Source: CAYTUI01 sp964441335 (GTDB lineage Bacteria; Patescibacteriota; Patescibacteriia; UBA1558; 2-01-FULL-52-15). Taken from it: 64,000 nt of DNA. The DNA lies in contig CAYTUI010000001.1 of the NCBI GenBank assembly GCA_964441335.1, positions 1-64,000 on the forward strand, given 5' to 3'. The notes beneath the pieces are model-generated. The model saw nothing but the letters and a program-made list of their open reading frames with translations, was not told the DNA's origin and ran no database searches. Positions 42,378 through 51,123 of the stretch are shown here, piece after piece (within the stretch, counting starts at the first letter, position 1; every line of letters begins with the position of its first letter). The translations under genes and the position numbers were made by a program.

Positions 42378-43205
42378 ATGATTGTGAAACACGGAGACCG
42401 GCAATTCGAAGCCGGTCGTCTGGTGGCCGATAACGGCCGTTATCGCCAGTATCTCTGCGTGGAGATTGGCGCTGACAAGGAAAAGGAGTGTTTGTTGCAG
42501 ATCGCCACCGCTACCAATGGTAACGGTCAACTCGATCGGGCAGCCTACTTCCTTCAGGAACTTGAGCGTCGAGCTCGCGAAGTGGAGAAGGAGTTCAAGA
42601 AGGTCAGAACCGATCCCAAGGTGATGCTCAATTACGGGCTGGGCTTTCCCAAGCTGGTTGACAGCTTCGTCTGTCAGGAGCAGGGCGGCCGCCGTATCAA
42701 CATCCTGGCTTTCAGACGCGTTGATCAGGTTGGTCAGATGATCCCTTTGAGTAGTGTGATCAAAAGCAACCTGATGATTGACCGTCGTACTAGCGTCTGG
42801 ATTCTGGGAAAGCTTCTCAAGCTGTTGACTTTTAGTCACAGTGAAGGGATTGCTGTCGGACGCCTGGACGCTGACAACATTCTGCTTCAGCCGAATCAGC
42901 ACTACGTGGTGTTGTTTGACTGGTCGGAAGGAAGTCAGTATCCGGAAAAAGTGCCTGCGGAAATCGCCTGTCAGGAGATCACTCAAGCTGCCATATCAGT
43001 TATGGCCGCCCTGTACTATGATCCGGAGTCTGGGAAATTCCCTGACGATCCGGATGATCCTGACGATCGTTATGTCAAGCACCTGATGACTCTGGCTAAA
43101 GGTCAGGAGCATCGGGCGGATCAGGCTCACCAGGAATTCTACAAACTGGTTGACACTATCTGGGAAAGGAGATTCTACCCCTTTACGACTCGACCGAAGT
43201 TCTGA
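42378..43205 (+). CDS. Atypical protein kinase-like protein
   Basis: 275 residues from ATG 42378, preceded by AAAGGAGGTGG. The longer frame from 42270 is AT-rich and lacks an SD. The kinase-fold catalytic loop is recognisable as GIAVGRLDADNILLQ (Asp and Asn kept) and the DFG region as VVLFDWSEGS (DWS). The strand that normally carries the ATP-binding lysine reads ECLLQIATA, without lysine, so it may be a pseudokinase or use another residue. An aspartate-rich PDDPDDPDDR segment lies near the C-terminus. First gene of a four-gene GC-rich module. Confidence 0.68.
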   Translation: MIVKHGDRQFEAGRLVADNGRYRQYLCVEIGADKEKECLLQIATATNGNGQLDRAAYFLQELERRAREVEKEFKKVRTDPKVMLNYGLGFPKLVDSFVCQEQGGRRINILAFRRVDQVGQMIPLSSVIKSNLMIDRRTSVWILGKLLKLLTFSHSEGIAVGRLDADNILLQPNQHYVVLFDWSEGSQYPEKVPAEIACQEITQAAISVMAALYYDPESGKFPDDPDDPDDRYVKHLMTLAKGQEHRADQAHQEFYKLVDTIWERRFYPFTTRPKF

Positions 43206-43248
43206 AGCTACGCTACGTTAGACCAACGAAAGAAGGAGGACGAGTACT

Positions 43249-44412
43249 ATGGGACGCGATACCTTGTCTCGTGATGCCTTTACCAGAGTCAGCTCGTTGG
43301 CGACGAGGGGTGGCAGGAAAGCCACTCACGATGCTGAAGAGCAAGTCAGACAAGGCAAGGGTATTGATCCCCTTGTTGATCCGAAAGGGCCGTCTCATCT
43401 CGGTCCGATTCGTAGGTCGCTGCCGCGTTTTGAGAAGCAGAAGTCGCTTTGGCGATTGGTGATGAACATGCCGATGGCCGAGGAGACCCTGCTGGATACG
43501 ACCGGTTCTATGCAACAAAACGTGGAGCTGGCGTTCGCGGCGTTGCCGAAGTCGTTCGGGATGTACACCGAAGGATCTTGTCCGGTACTGGGTAGATACG
43601 ATGTCCAGATCGCCACCGGAATCTTCAACGACGTCGACGATCTTGATGCAAATCCGTATGCCCAGGTCCTGTGTCGTTCGCAGTTTGAAATGGGCGAGAA
43701 GATCGCCTTGCAGATGACTCGGATGATCCCGGGACGCAACGGCTGCGGCAACTTCAAGGAGGATTCACAGTTTGGGCTGTTCGGAGCCGCCTATCTGACG
43801 GATGCCAGGATCACGAAGTACGGCCTCAGGACCTATCATTTCACGGTGTCGGACGAGCCGACCGTGGAAACGATCGAACTGGGCTGGCTGAAGAAGATCT
43901 TCGGCGACGACGTGCTGGAGCGAACGGCCGAGAACGGCTGGGACTTCACCGCGCGTACTCTGCCGGACACGGCGCAGGCAGTTCGTGACCTGCAGACGCG
44001 GGCTCACGCCTTCTTTCTGCAAGTTCCGGGTTGGCATGATGAACGCAGGGTCACGAATCAGTGGACCGAGCTTTACGGCCCGGCTCATTTCGTGATGCTG
44101 CCCGGCGGGACTGAGTATGTGCACGCTGTCAAGGGCTGCATCATCGGTCTGACCGAGGGTGTTATCAGTCTCTCGTCGGCCAAGGACTTCCTGCGCGAGC
44201 ATGGGGTTCCGGCTGACGCGGCTGCCAAAATCGTCCGCGCAGTCGCGCATATTCCTCTGGCAGCGCAGACCCTGGCTCCGAACTTCGACAAGCTGCCGAA
44301 GGTTGGGGATCTCTTCAAGGAAAAGACCGACCTCTGGCCGGTTGATCCCCAAGAGGTGCCGGAAGCGACTGTTGAAGACAAGGACAAGGGCGAGGAGACC
44401 GAGTGGCTGTAG
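43249..44412 (+). CDS. VWA-like (MIDAS) domain protein
   Basis: 387 residues, SD AAGGAGG before ATG 43249. The N-terminal 70 residues are basic. A von Willebrand A-type metal site is suggested by LLDTTGSMQQN (D-x-T-G-S) near residues 83-91, NFKEDSQFG further on and a strand TYHFTVSDEP. The C-terminal part includes an alanine-rich helical region and an acidic tail. VWA proteins bind Mg through MIDAS and scaffold protein complexes. The kinase-like gene precedes it by 43 bases. The exact family is not recognised. Confidence 0.65.
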   Translation: MGRDTLSRDAFTRVSSLATRGGRKATHDAEEQVRQGKGIDPLVDPKGPSHLGPIRRSLPRFEKQKSLWRLVMNMPMAEETLLDTTGSMQQNVELAFAALPKSFGMYTEGSCPVLGRYDVQIATGIFNDVDDLDANPYAQVLCRSQFEMGEKIALQMTRMIPGRNGCGNFKEDSQFGLFGAAYLTDARITKYGLRTYHFTVSDEPTVETIELGWLKKIFGDDVLERTAENGWDFTARTLPDTAQAVRDLQTRAHAFFLQVPGWHDERRVTNQWTELYGPAHFVMLPGGTEYVHAVKGCIIGLTEGVISLSSAKDFLREHGVPADAAAKIVRAVAHIPLAAQTLAPNFDKLPKVGDLFKEKTDLWPVDPQEVPEATVEDKDKGEETEWL

Positions 44413-44458
44413 CTCCTTAACCTGACAACCGTAAATCCTAAACCAAAGAGAGGTGACT

Positions 44459-45844
44459 ATGACCAAGAAGGTCTACCTGGTCACCGATCTCGGTCCTGGA
44501 GACGGTGGTAAAGGTGGAGTGGTACACAAAGTCTCCAAGCTGATGCGTGCCCACACCATCATCAAGGTTGGGGGTGCGCAAGGAAGCCATGGAGTCAGAA
44601 CCTCAACAGGCGAACACTTCGCTTTCAGCCAATGGGGTTGCGGCACATTCGAGGGGGTGAGGTCTTACCTCTCCCCTCGGATGGTCGTTTCCCCGGAAGG
44701 GCTACTGAACGAAGCTGACGTTCTCCGCTACCGCTGGGGTATTTATAACCCCTTTGATCTACTGATAGTGGACCAAAGGGCGTTGTGTGCCACGGCGTAT
44801 CACGGGATTGCTTCGCGTCTAAAAGAAATGGCGCGCAAGGATAATCCCCGTGGCACGATCGGTACCGGAGTTGGCGAGGCTTACCGCGCTGCACAGCGGT
44901 TCCCTGATCTGGCGATTTATGCCCGTGATCTAAAACGGGCTGATCTGCGAGATCGGTTGGCCGTTGTTAGGCAACAACAGCAACAGGAATTGGCGCCGAT
45001 CATAGCGGCGGAGTTTCTGCTCTATGATCAAGACGCCGTCGCCAAGGAAGTTAGTTGTCTGTTTGATGACGACTTCCTGGATTTCGTCGTTAGGCGGTTC
45101 CAAGAAGTATCCCAAAGAGCAACCATTGTTGACCAGGACTATCTGGGACGGGAAATCCTGTCCCGAGACGGTGTGGTCGTCGTGGAAAGCTCGCATGGGG
45201 TGCTGACTGATCACTACGCCGGGTTCCATCCGCACACCAGCGCCATTCGGACATTGCCTTGTTTCACCGAGGTGATGCTCCGGGAGGCTGGTTACAACGG
45301 ACCAATCATCAACCTCGGGGTAACCCGAGCCTATCAGATACGCCACGGCGCAGGTCCGCTGCCAACTGCTGATCCAGCGTTGTCAGAGAATCTGTTGCCC
45401 GGCAGTCACAAGCAGGACAATCGTTACCAGGGCCAGGTTCGCGTTGGACCTCTGGACTTGGTGCTACTGCGCTACGCTCTGGCGGCTTGCGGCGGTCCAA
45501 CTAGTTTTGATGGTTTGGCCATTACCTGGTTTGACCAGATTCAAGCTAATGGAGTTTGGCGTTTCTGTGACCGTTACCAAGGCAGTGACGACCCGACCTA
45601 CTTCACGCCGTCCGGTGAGTTGCGGGTGCGGTTCGGAGCTGATGAAGAGCAGTTGTCCTTTCAAGAAAATCTCGGGCGTCAGCTTGGCAGTTGTCGTCCG
45701 GAGATTACTACCCAAGATATCCCGACGAGCATGGGGCGTGATGATCTGTATGATCTTTGCGCCAATACTCTGAAGGAGAAACTGGGTGTCCCTGTTCGCA
45801 TGGTTTCGTTCGGTCCGACCGAGCGGGACAAAGTCTGCAAGTAA
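44459..45844 (+). CDS. Divergent adenylosuccinate synthetase (PurA) paralogue
   Basis: 461 residues from ATG 44459 (SD AGAGAGG); a GTG two codons upstream overlaps the SD. PurA motifs can be followed throughout but are altered: the N-terminal GDEGKGK loop reads GPGDGGKGG (Asp kept, Glu and last Lys lost), the NAGHT motif reads AQGSHGV (His kept), IGTTGRGIGPAY reads IGTGVGEAY, the GAQG motif reads SSHG, and RVGAGPFPT reads RHGAGPLPT. It is likely GTP-binding, joining an amino acid to an oxo-purine or another substrate. No other purine genes are near. Third gene of the kinase/VWA module. Confidence 0.85.
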   Translation: MTKKVYLVTDLGPGDGGKGGVVHKVSKLMRAHTIIKVGGAQGSHGVRTSTGEHFAFSQWGCGTFEGVRSYLSPRMVVSPEGLLNEADVLRYRWGIYNPFDLLIVDQRALCATAYHGIASRLKEMARKDNPRGTIGTGVGEAYRAAQRFPDLAIYARDLKRADLRDRLAVVRQQQQQELAPIIAAEFLLYDQDAVAKEVSCLFDDDFLDFVVRRFQEVSQRATIVDQDYLGREILSRDGVVVVESSHGVLTDHYAGFHPHTSAIRTLPCFTEVMLREAGYNGPIINLGVTRAYQIRHGAGPLPTADPALSENLLPGSHKQDNRYQGQVRVGPLDLVLLRYALAACGGPTSFDGLAITWFDQIQANGVWRFCDRYQGSDDPTYFTPSGELRVRFGADEEQLSFQENLGRQLGSCRPEITTQDIPTSMGRDDLYDLCANTLKEKLGVPVRMVSFGPTERDKVCK

Positions 45845-45873
45845 ATGCGTGAACGCGAAAGGAGATAGTGCAG

Positions 45874-47043
45874 ATGAGTGAAGATCGGGAAGGAACGCGG
45901 CAAATTTCCGCGGGTGATGCTATCGCTTTGTTGCTCACCGACCACGGCTTGGAAGCCGCGGTTATCGACAAGATCAAGACCGATCTGGGCGCCGCTACCG
46001 TTGAGGATTTGTCGGCGCTGACCGAAGCCGACCTCGTCGGTATCGGCATGAAGAAGCTGCCGGCTCGCAAGCTGGTGGCGGATCTGAAGCCGGTGGAGGT
46101 TGCTCCGACACCTGCGGCCAGTCCGGTCAGTACCATGTCCTTCGATTCCATCCTGCCCAACGTCCCTACGGACTCTTCCTGGCTGGAAGCGCTTCGGACG
46201 GGCGGTGTTCTCAAGGTCGATCAGTCCACCGTCATCGGCGCCATTCGGGCGGCCTTGGCTCACAAGGCCAGGCTGTATGACATCCCGGACGGGCTGGTGA
46301 CCATGTTGGAACGGTTCGCCGAGGAGAACGAGGAACAGGTGGACGTCGAGTTCTTCAAGTTGAAGAAGCAGCTGACCCGCCGAAACTACGCCGAGATCTT
46401 CTCGGCCATCGAAGGGCTGGACGGCAGCTACGTGACCGAGGGTCGGAAGAAGCAGCTGTTCGGTCGCATCGACGAGCATCTCTGGCCGTCGATCGAAACC
46501 TTCTACGGCCAGTTGAAGGGCTGGCAGGAGGCTTGGCTCCAGGGCGGGGCCAATCCGATGATCATGATGAGCGCGATCATGGCGGCTTCGGGCGGCGGCG
46601 CGGGTGTCATGCCTCCCGGCGTGATGCAACCGCCGGATACCGGGGGGCTCCGTGATCATGCCGACGCCGTGGCCGACGCCATCAACAAGTGCTTCGCTGG
46701 CACTGGCGTGCAGATCGCGTCGGCTTTGGCCTACGATGCCACCAAGATCCGGGAGACGTTGGAGAACCCGCGTCTGCCGGCACTGGTCGGAGCTGCCAAC
46801 CGCGATCAGATGCTCCGGCAACTGGGAGTGGCCGTTTCGGCCACCTACCCGCGGCTGGAGACCAATCTGACCCGCTTCGTCCTGTCGACGTTGCAGGTCA
46901 AGGACCAGGCGGCCGGCACCGAGGAGCTGCAGTACTTCAGCTCCCTGTTCATGCTCGGGTCGCAGATCCCTTGGGATCAGCTTGGTAACAAGCGTCCCAG
47001 TGGCAAGCTCTCGGGCATCGGCGTCACGAGGCGCGACCTCTAG
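45874..47043 (+). CDS. SAM-like N-terminal domain protein of unknown function
   Basis: 389 residues from ATG 45874 (SD AAAGGAG). Residues about 12-62 have the five-helix pattern of a sterile alpha motif (DHGLEAAVIDKI, then LTEADLVGIGMKKLPARKLV), a protein-interaction module. After a proline/alanine linker comes a long helical domain, with a glycine/methionine/proline-rich loop near residue 235 (GGGAGVMPPGVMQPP). No catalytic motif is recognised. It is the last gene of the module, ending before a strong terminator, and may be the adaptor that links the other three products. Confidence 0.65.
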   Translation: MSEDREGTRQISAGDAIALLLTDHGLEAAVIDKIKTDLGAATVEDLSALTEADLVGIGMKKLPARKLVADLKPVEVAPTPAASPVSTMSFDSILPNVPTDSSWLEALRTGGVLKVDQSTVIGAIRAALAHKARLYDIPDGLVTMLERFAEENEEQVDVEFFKLKKQLTRRNYAEIFSAIEGLDGSYVTEGRKKQLFGRIDEHLWPSIETFYGQLKGWQEAWLQGGANPMIMMSAIMAASGGGAGVMPPGVMQPPDTGGLRDHADAVADAINKCFAGTGVQIASALAYDATKIRETLENPRLPALVGAANRDQMLRQLGVAVSATYPRLETNLTRFVLSTLQVKDQAAGTEELQYFSSLFMLGSQIPWDQLGNKRPSGKLSGIGVTRRDL

Positions 47044-47071
47044 ATCCAACGCGGTTCTGGAGTAACCTTGG

Positions 47072-47107
47072 GGCCGGACAACGACATGTTGTCCGGCCTC
47101 TTTTTTT
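47072..47107 (+). terminator. Rho-independent terminator of the kinase/VWA/PurA-like module
   Basis: GGCCGGACAAC, loop GACAT, GTTGTCCGGCC, followed by TCTTTTTTT. Confidence 0.92.
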
Positions 47108-47158
47108 ATCCAAAAAAATAAACCGCGATATTTTATTAGGCAGTTTATTATTGTTTGA

Positions 47159-49087
47159 TTATTTAGAAATTTTTGGCAGAAAAACCCGGCTGGCAAATAG
47201 TTTGGTAGCTGTTTGCCGATAACCAGAATCCCAAAAGGTGCTTTGACCGTCAATCAAATCAGAATGCGGAGTGCTAATACCACCAAAGGTAGGGAAATAT
47301 CGGCTATAACCTTTATGCATTAGTCGGTAGTGCAAAGTGTCCCGTTCCATTTCTTCAAGATATAAACCTCGTGCTTCCCGATCGTAAATTATTTTATCTG
47401 TGTCATACATATATGGCGTCAGCAATTGGCCTTGCAATTGTTTAATGGTTGTCTTATCACCTTCCCAGGCCGCTCCAAACAAGACATGTGTCCAGGTACT
47501 ATGACCAAGTGAAACATCAGGTTTGTCAAAGTCGCGGACAGCTAAGCCGTCAGCAGTTTCTTCCAGCCAAAATTCAACCACTTGCCCCTGTATCTTTTCA
47601 TGAGAGAATATTTTTCTTAGTGCAGCCTGTAATTGACCGCGATTATCCGAAGAGGTGCCGGGTTTGATAAATACTCCAACATCAATGTCGGCGTTTTGCT
47701 GACCATAACCTTTGAGGCGCGAGCCAAAAATCAAAGCCACTGGGTAGATGAATTTTGTCAGTTCATGATCAGATTCAATTAAGCCAATAATATCTTGGAC
47801 ATCGCTCATCTCGGTTTTCATAGTTTTAAGGTTTTCGGAAAACGGGCCAGCTAATTGAGGGATGGTGATATCTAGTTTGTCTAACTGTTGATCATCTAAA
47901 ATACCTAATCCGTGCAACCGACAAAATGTTTTGGACAAAGCCTCGCGGATTTCCATCGTGTCATTATCCCATAAAGATAGCAGTGTTTCCCGATAGCGAT
48001 CGTATAGTGCCAGAGCTTCATCATTGGACGCAGTTTCAACAGCCATTCTAATGCCTTCAATTAAAGCCAGTTGGCAGGTAGGATCAGCTTCAGCTGTGGC
48101 TAATTGTGAGACAATCTCAGCCGACAGTTTATTGTCGGCAATGGCCAGACTGATATCCTCGGCGGCTGATTTAACGGCTTGCTGTTTCTTTTCTTGTTTA
48201 AGCCAAGCTGTCCGTTTTTTAGTGATGCCCCTAATCTCTTCAGCGTCAATGCGACTAAATTCTTCTCGCAGTTTATTTTGTAGTGTTGATAATGTTATGT
48301 CTGACGATTGAACTTTATCGTCATCTTTATTTTCCCATGAGCTGATAAGTATTGCCATATTGCGAGCTAGCGGATCGGCAGAGGCCTTAAGACGCGCTAT
48401 TTCAGGTTTTTGTATGAACCCTAGATCAGCTAACACGGGCAGGGTATCGGCAATACTTTGTTTTAAAGTCTCATCCTCGCTGGTTTCCAATAGTTTAAAA
48501 ACGTCTTCAATTGCAATTAAATTATTTTCTACCAATTTAGGAATTAGATGAGCAGCTTTGACGACTCGGGGTAAATCAGACACTCGCGATTCTACTTCCA
48601 GAACATCGCCGTCAACAAAATTAGCCCGGACATCATGTATATGCAGTAAATCATTCCAAGCGGCTAAATAGGCTTCTTTAAATTGTGCGGCTGCCTTTTT
48701 GAGTTCTGGCGATTCAGGCTGCCAATCAGCCTTTGGTAAAAATTCAAAAGGCAGATAGAGAACAAGACGTTTATAGTCCGAGCTGGTCTCTAATAAATTG
48801 CTTAGTGAGACGTATAATTCAGCTACCTGGCTTTCAGTTAAATGATTTTCAGAGACAGCACTTTGTAAAGTGATATCTGGTCGCGGCAGTCTGGAGATAA
48901 CAGCGTCCAGCCGTTGGTTAAGCTCTTGCCTGTCGGCCACTTGTTTTAAAAATTCTTTATTGTCGCTAAGGTGCTCGGGCCAGGCAATTTTGGCTTGTTC
49001 AGGATCAAGCAGTAACTCTACGGCCGGTGGAGTAAAAATGTCGATTTTGGGTAACTCTTTTTGGTTGTCTAATCTTTCGTTATTCAT
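47159..49087 (-). CDS. Large protein with C-terminal nucleotidyltransferase domain
   Basis: 642 residues. The first 400 are helical, with repeat-like segments that could be HEAT-type. At about residues 455-475 is a polymerase-beta-type nucleotidyltransferase motif, GSRLKGYGQQNADIDVGVF (GS...DxD), with a further acidic stretch later. Such domains transfer nucleotides to proteins, RNA or small molecules; the substrate is unknown. TATAAT lies seven bases before the ATG, suggesting a leaderless message. No HEPN partner is adjacent. AT-rich codons, single gene on the minus strand. Confidence 0.75.
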   Translation of the reverse strand: MNNERLDNQKELPKIDIFTPPAVELLLDPEQAKIAWPEHLSDNKEFLKQVADRQELNQRLDAVISRLPRPDITLQSAVSENHLTESQVAELYVSLSNLLETSSDYKRLVLYLPFEFLPKADWQPESPELKKAAAQFKEAYLAAWNDLLHIHDVRANFVDGDVLEVESRVSDLPRVVKAAHLIPKLVENNLIAIEDVFKLLETSEDETLKQSIADTLPVLADLGFIQKPEIARLKASADPLARNMAILISSWENKDDDKVQSSDITLSTLQNKLREEFSRIDAEEIRGITKKRTAWLKQEKKQQAVKSAAEDISLAIADNKLSAEIVSQLATAEADPTCQLALIEGIRMAVETASNDEALALYDRYRETLLSLWDNDTMEIREALSKTFCRLHGLGILDDQQLDKLDITIPQLAGPFSENLKTMKTEMSDVQDIIGLIESDHELTKFIYPVALIFGSRLKGYGQQNADIDVGVFIKPGTSSDNRGQLQAALRKIFSHEKIQGQVVEFWLEETADGLAVRDFDKPDVSLGHSTWTHVLFGAAWEGDKTTIKQLQGQLLTPYMYDTDKIIYDREARGLYLEEMERDTLHYRLMHKGYSRYFPTFGGISTPHSDLIDGQSTFWDSGYRQTATKLFASRVFLPKISK

Positions 49088-49178
49088 AGTGGGTATTATA
49101 AACTACTGTCTGCCTAGAACACAAGCGGGTATTTTTACGCAACAACTTGTGGTTATCTTTAGATAGAATGGAATAGAT

Positions 49179-49498
49179 GAAGCCCCGTCCAGATGTACCG
49201 AACGGGGCTTCGCGAGCATTCATCGCACTTGCGTGCGGGCAGGAGTGAACCAACCGGTTCTGATGTCGTTTCGCCTACATATAGGGTGTCGTCTTTTGTT
49301 CCACTTGGGGAACTGTGTCCCGCTTGGGAACCCCTTTGCGAAAACGTTGCCACCAGTCACTCCTGATTGTGCCTGATTGCCGCTCCGAGCGCTATCTACC
49401 AGCTACGGGGGATGGTCCGTCACGAGATTCACGCGAACCTCCTAGTTGATCCGACACTGGTCGATGGATAGCTAGCTCCCGAAGGAACCGCTGGCAAC
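49179..49498 (-). ncRNA. Possible structured RNA or leader with small GC-rich ORF
   Basis: On the minus strand TTGACA (49522-49527) with TATAGT (49501-49506, spacer 15) or TAGTAT (49499-49504, spacer 17) forms a promoter. The transcript would run to a hairpin GAAGCCCCGT/ACGGGGCTTC (49179-49211). GTTGCCA at 49492-49498 pairs with TGGCAAC at 49346-49352, and CAGGAGTGA (49357-49365) pairs with TCACTCCTG (49240-49248), a pseudoknot arrangement. A CGCAC-GCAA-GTGCG hairpin is at 49224-49237. A 64-codon frame (GTG 49353, SD AGGAG) also exists but runs through the terminal hairpin, and a nine-codon frame with perfect AGGAGG starts at 49432. RNA is the preferred reading. Confidence 0.5.
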
Positions 49499-49568
49499 AT
49501 ACTATACTTTATTTGGTAAATTGTCAATATCAGTCGGTTTAGGGCTAAATAAATGGTATAATATAATC

Positions 49569-50309
49569 ATGAAATTTAAGTTTAGAGGCTTTACCCAGCA
49601 CCGTTTTTGTATGTCGTTTGGTGCAACTGATGCGGGGGTTAAACAGTTTATCGGAAGATATTTTTACCAGATAAAAAAGGGTGCTGGGTTTACGTTGATT
49701 GAACTACTGGTGGTTATTTCTGTGATCAGCATCTTAAGCTCTATCACTATCGTTAGTATGTCCAAGGCTAGAGCTAAAGCCAGGGATGCTGTTAGGTTAA
49801 GTGAGATAAATACTATATTAACTGCCTTGCAGGCTTATTACCAAAATCACAATGGTTGGCCGCTAGGAGATACGGGTTCGTATTCTGCCCCCGTAGGTTT
49901 TCCAGCGACTGGTAAGTGTTCAAAACCATTAAATTATTATGTTTGTCGTTCTTATGAGCCCTGCCAGTCGCAGAAAACTGATGGGACCCCAAATGATAGT
50001 AATTGGATTGATGCTCTAGGCCCTTATTTTGCATCTGGTCATCCTCCAATGGGCCCGACTTTTTCAGGAGATAAATGTCCACATCCGGGCGCTCCTGCAG
50101 CGACACAATCTAACTATTTTTATACTTATGTACGGTATAATGAAGAAAGCTCCCGCTTCGGAGAAATGGATCTTTTCTATATTCTAGAAAATGATAATTC
50201 ATTAAATAACTTAAGAGGGGAATATTTTGCAATTTGTCCTCTACAGGAGTTAAGCTCTTCTTATTGTATGCGTATAACGGGACAGGCTGATGGCAAGATA
50301 ATAGATTGA
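49569..50309 (+). CDS. Type II/IV pseudopilin-like protein
   Basis: 246 residues from ATG 49569; a TATAAT lies six bases upstream (49557-49562), so the message may be leaderless. The prepilin signature GFTLIELLVVISVISILSSI begins near residue 42, giving an unusually long leader before the G/F cleavage site. The remaining part has KARAKARDAVRLSEINTI, typical of pseudopilins, then a variable C-terminal domain with several cysteines (GKCSKPLNYYVCRSYEPC). It probably assembles in a pilus or secretion/competence fibre. No other pilin genes are adjacent. Confidence 0.88.
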   Translation: MKFKFRGFTQHRFCMSFGATDAGVKQFIGRYFYQIKKGAGFTLIELLVVISVISILSSITIVSMSKARAKARDAVRLSEINTILTALQAYYQNHNGWPLGDTGSYSAPVGFPATGKCSKPLNYYVCRSYEPCQSQKTDGTPNDSNWIDALGPYFASGHPPMGPTFSGDKCPHPGAPAATQSNYFYTYVRYNEESSRFGEMDLFYILENDNSLNNLRGEYFAICPLQELSSSYCMRITGQADGKIID

Positions 50310-50358
50310 GTATAAGGCATTTTTCTTGTACAATAGAACAGTTGATTTTAAATTTATT

Positions 50359-51123
50359 ATGGCCAGAGTAATCGCGATTGTTAATCAAAAAGGCGGGGTA
50401 GGTAAAACTACTACCGCTATTAATCTGGCTTCTTATTTAGCGGCGGCCGGCCGACGGGTGTTGGTTATAGATATTGATCCGCAGGGCAATGCCACTTCCG
50501 GTTTGGGACTAAATCACCGTTCGGAAGAGGCCGGCATTTATCAGGTATTGGTGAACGAACCGTTAAAACTTAGTTCTGTTGTTAAGGTAGTCAGCGATAA
50601 TTTACATTTAGCGCCTTCAACACCGCATCTGGCCGGAGCAACTGTGGAATTAGTTAATTATCCGGGGCGGGAGTATGTTTTGCATAAGAATATTCAGGAG
50701 GTTCTGCCTTATTATGATTATATTTTAATAGACAACCCGCCGTCTTTAGGGCTGTTGACTTTAAACGGTTTGGTGGCTGCGAATGAAGTATTGATTCCGG
50801 TGCAGTGTGAATATTATGCTCTGGAAGGTTTGAGTCAGTTATTGCATACAATTAGTTTGGTGAAAGACAGCTTGAACCCTGACTTGCAAGTTTTAGGCGC
50901 TGTTATGACTATGTTTGACGGTCGCAATAAATTATCCGAGGCGGTATTTGAAGAACTTTATCAATTTTTTCCCAATAAGATTTTTCGTTCAGTTATTCCG
51001 CGCAATGTCAAATTGGCAGAGGCGCCTTCGCACGGCTTGGCCATTAAAGATTATGATAATAAATCACGTGGCGCTGTCGCTTATCAAAAATTAGCTGAAG
51101 AAATAGTAAAAGCATATGAATAA
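50359..51123 (+). CDS. parA: Chromosome-partitioning ATPase ParA (Soj)
   Basis: 254 residues from ATG 50359. The deviant Walker A motif KGGVGKTT is near residue 11, Walker A' DIDPQGNATSGLG near residue 40 and the B-site DNPPSLGLLTLNG near 120. It is a MinD/ParA-type ATPase that acts with ParB in origin segregation. Its stop overlaps the parB start by eight bases. In many bacteria parAB lies near the replication origin; dnaA is not in the window. Confidence 0.97.
   Translation: MARVIAIVNQKGGVGKTTTAINLASYLAAAGRRVLVIDIDPQGNATSGLGLNHRSEEAGIYQVLVNEPLKLSSVVKVVSDNLHLAPSTPHLAGATVELVNYPGREYVLHKNIQEVLPYYDYILIDNPPSLGLLTLNGLVAANEVLIPVQCEYYALEGLSQLLHTISLVKDSLNPDLQVLGAVMTMFDGRNKLSEAVFEELYQFFPNKIFRSVIPRNVKLAEAPSHGLAIKDYDNKSRGAVAYQKLAEEIVKAYE

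Noticed and set aside
30918..47043. Prophage or plasmid origin of the GC-rich region
   Set aside because: No integrase, portal, terminase, replication or transfer gene is present, and no flanking direct repeat was found; foreign origin rests on composition only.
45679..47253. 524-codon minus-strand frame
   Set aside because: Antisense to the GC-rich SAM-like gene and the end of the PurA paralogue; long shadows are expected in GC-rich codons, and it crosses a terminator.
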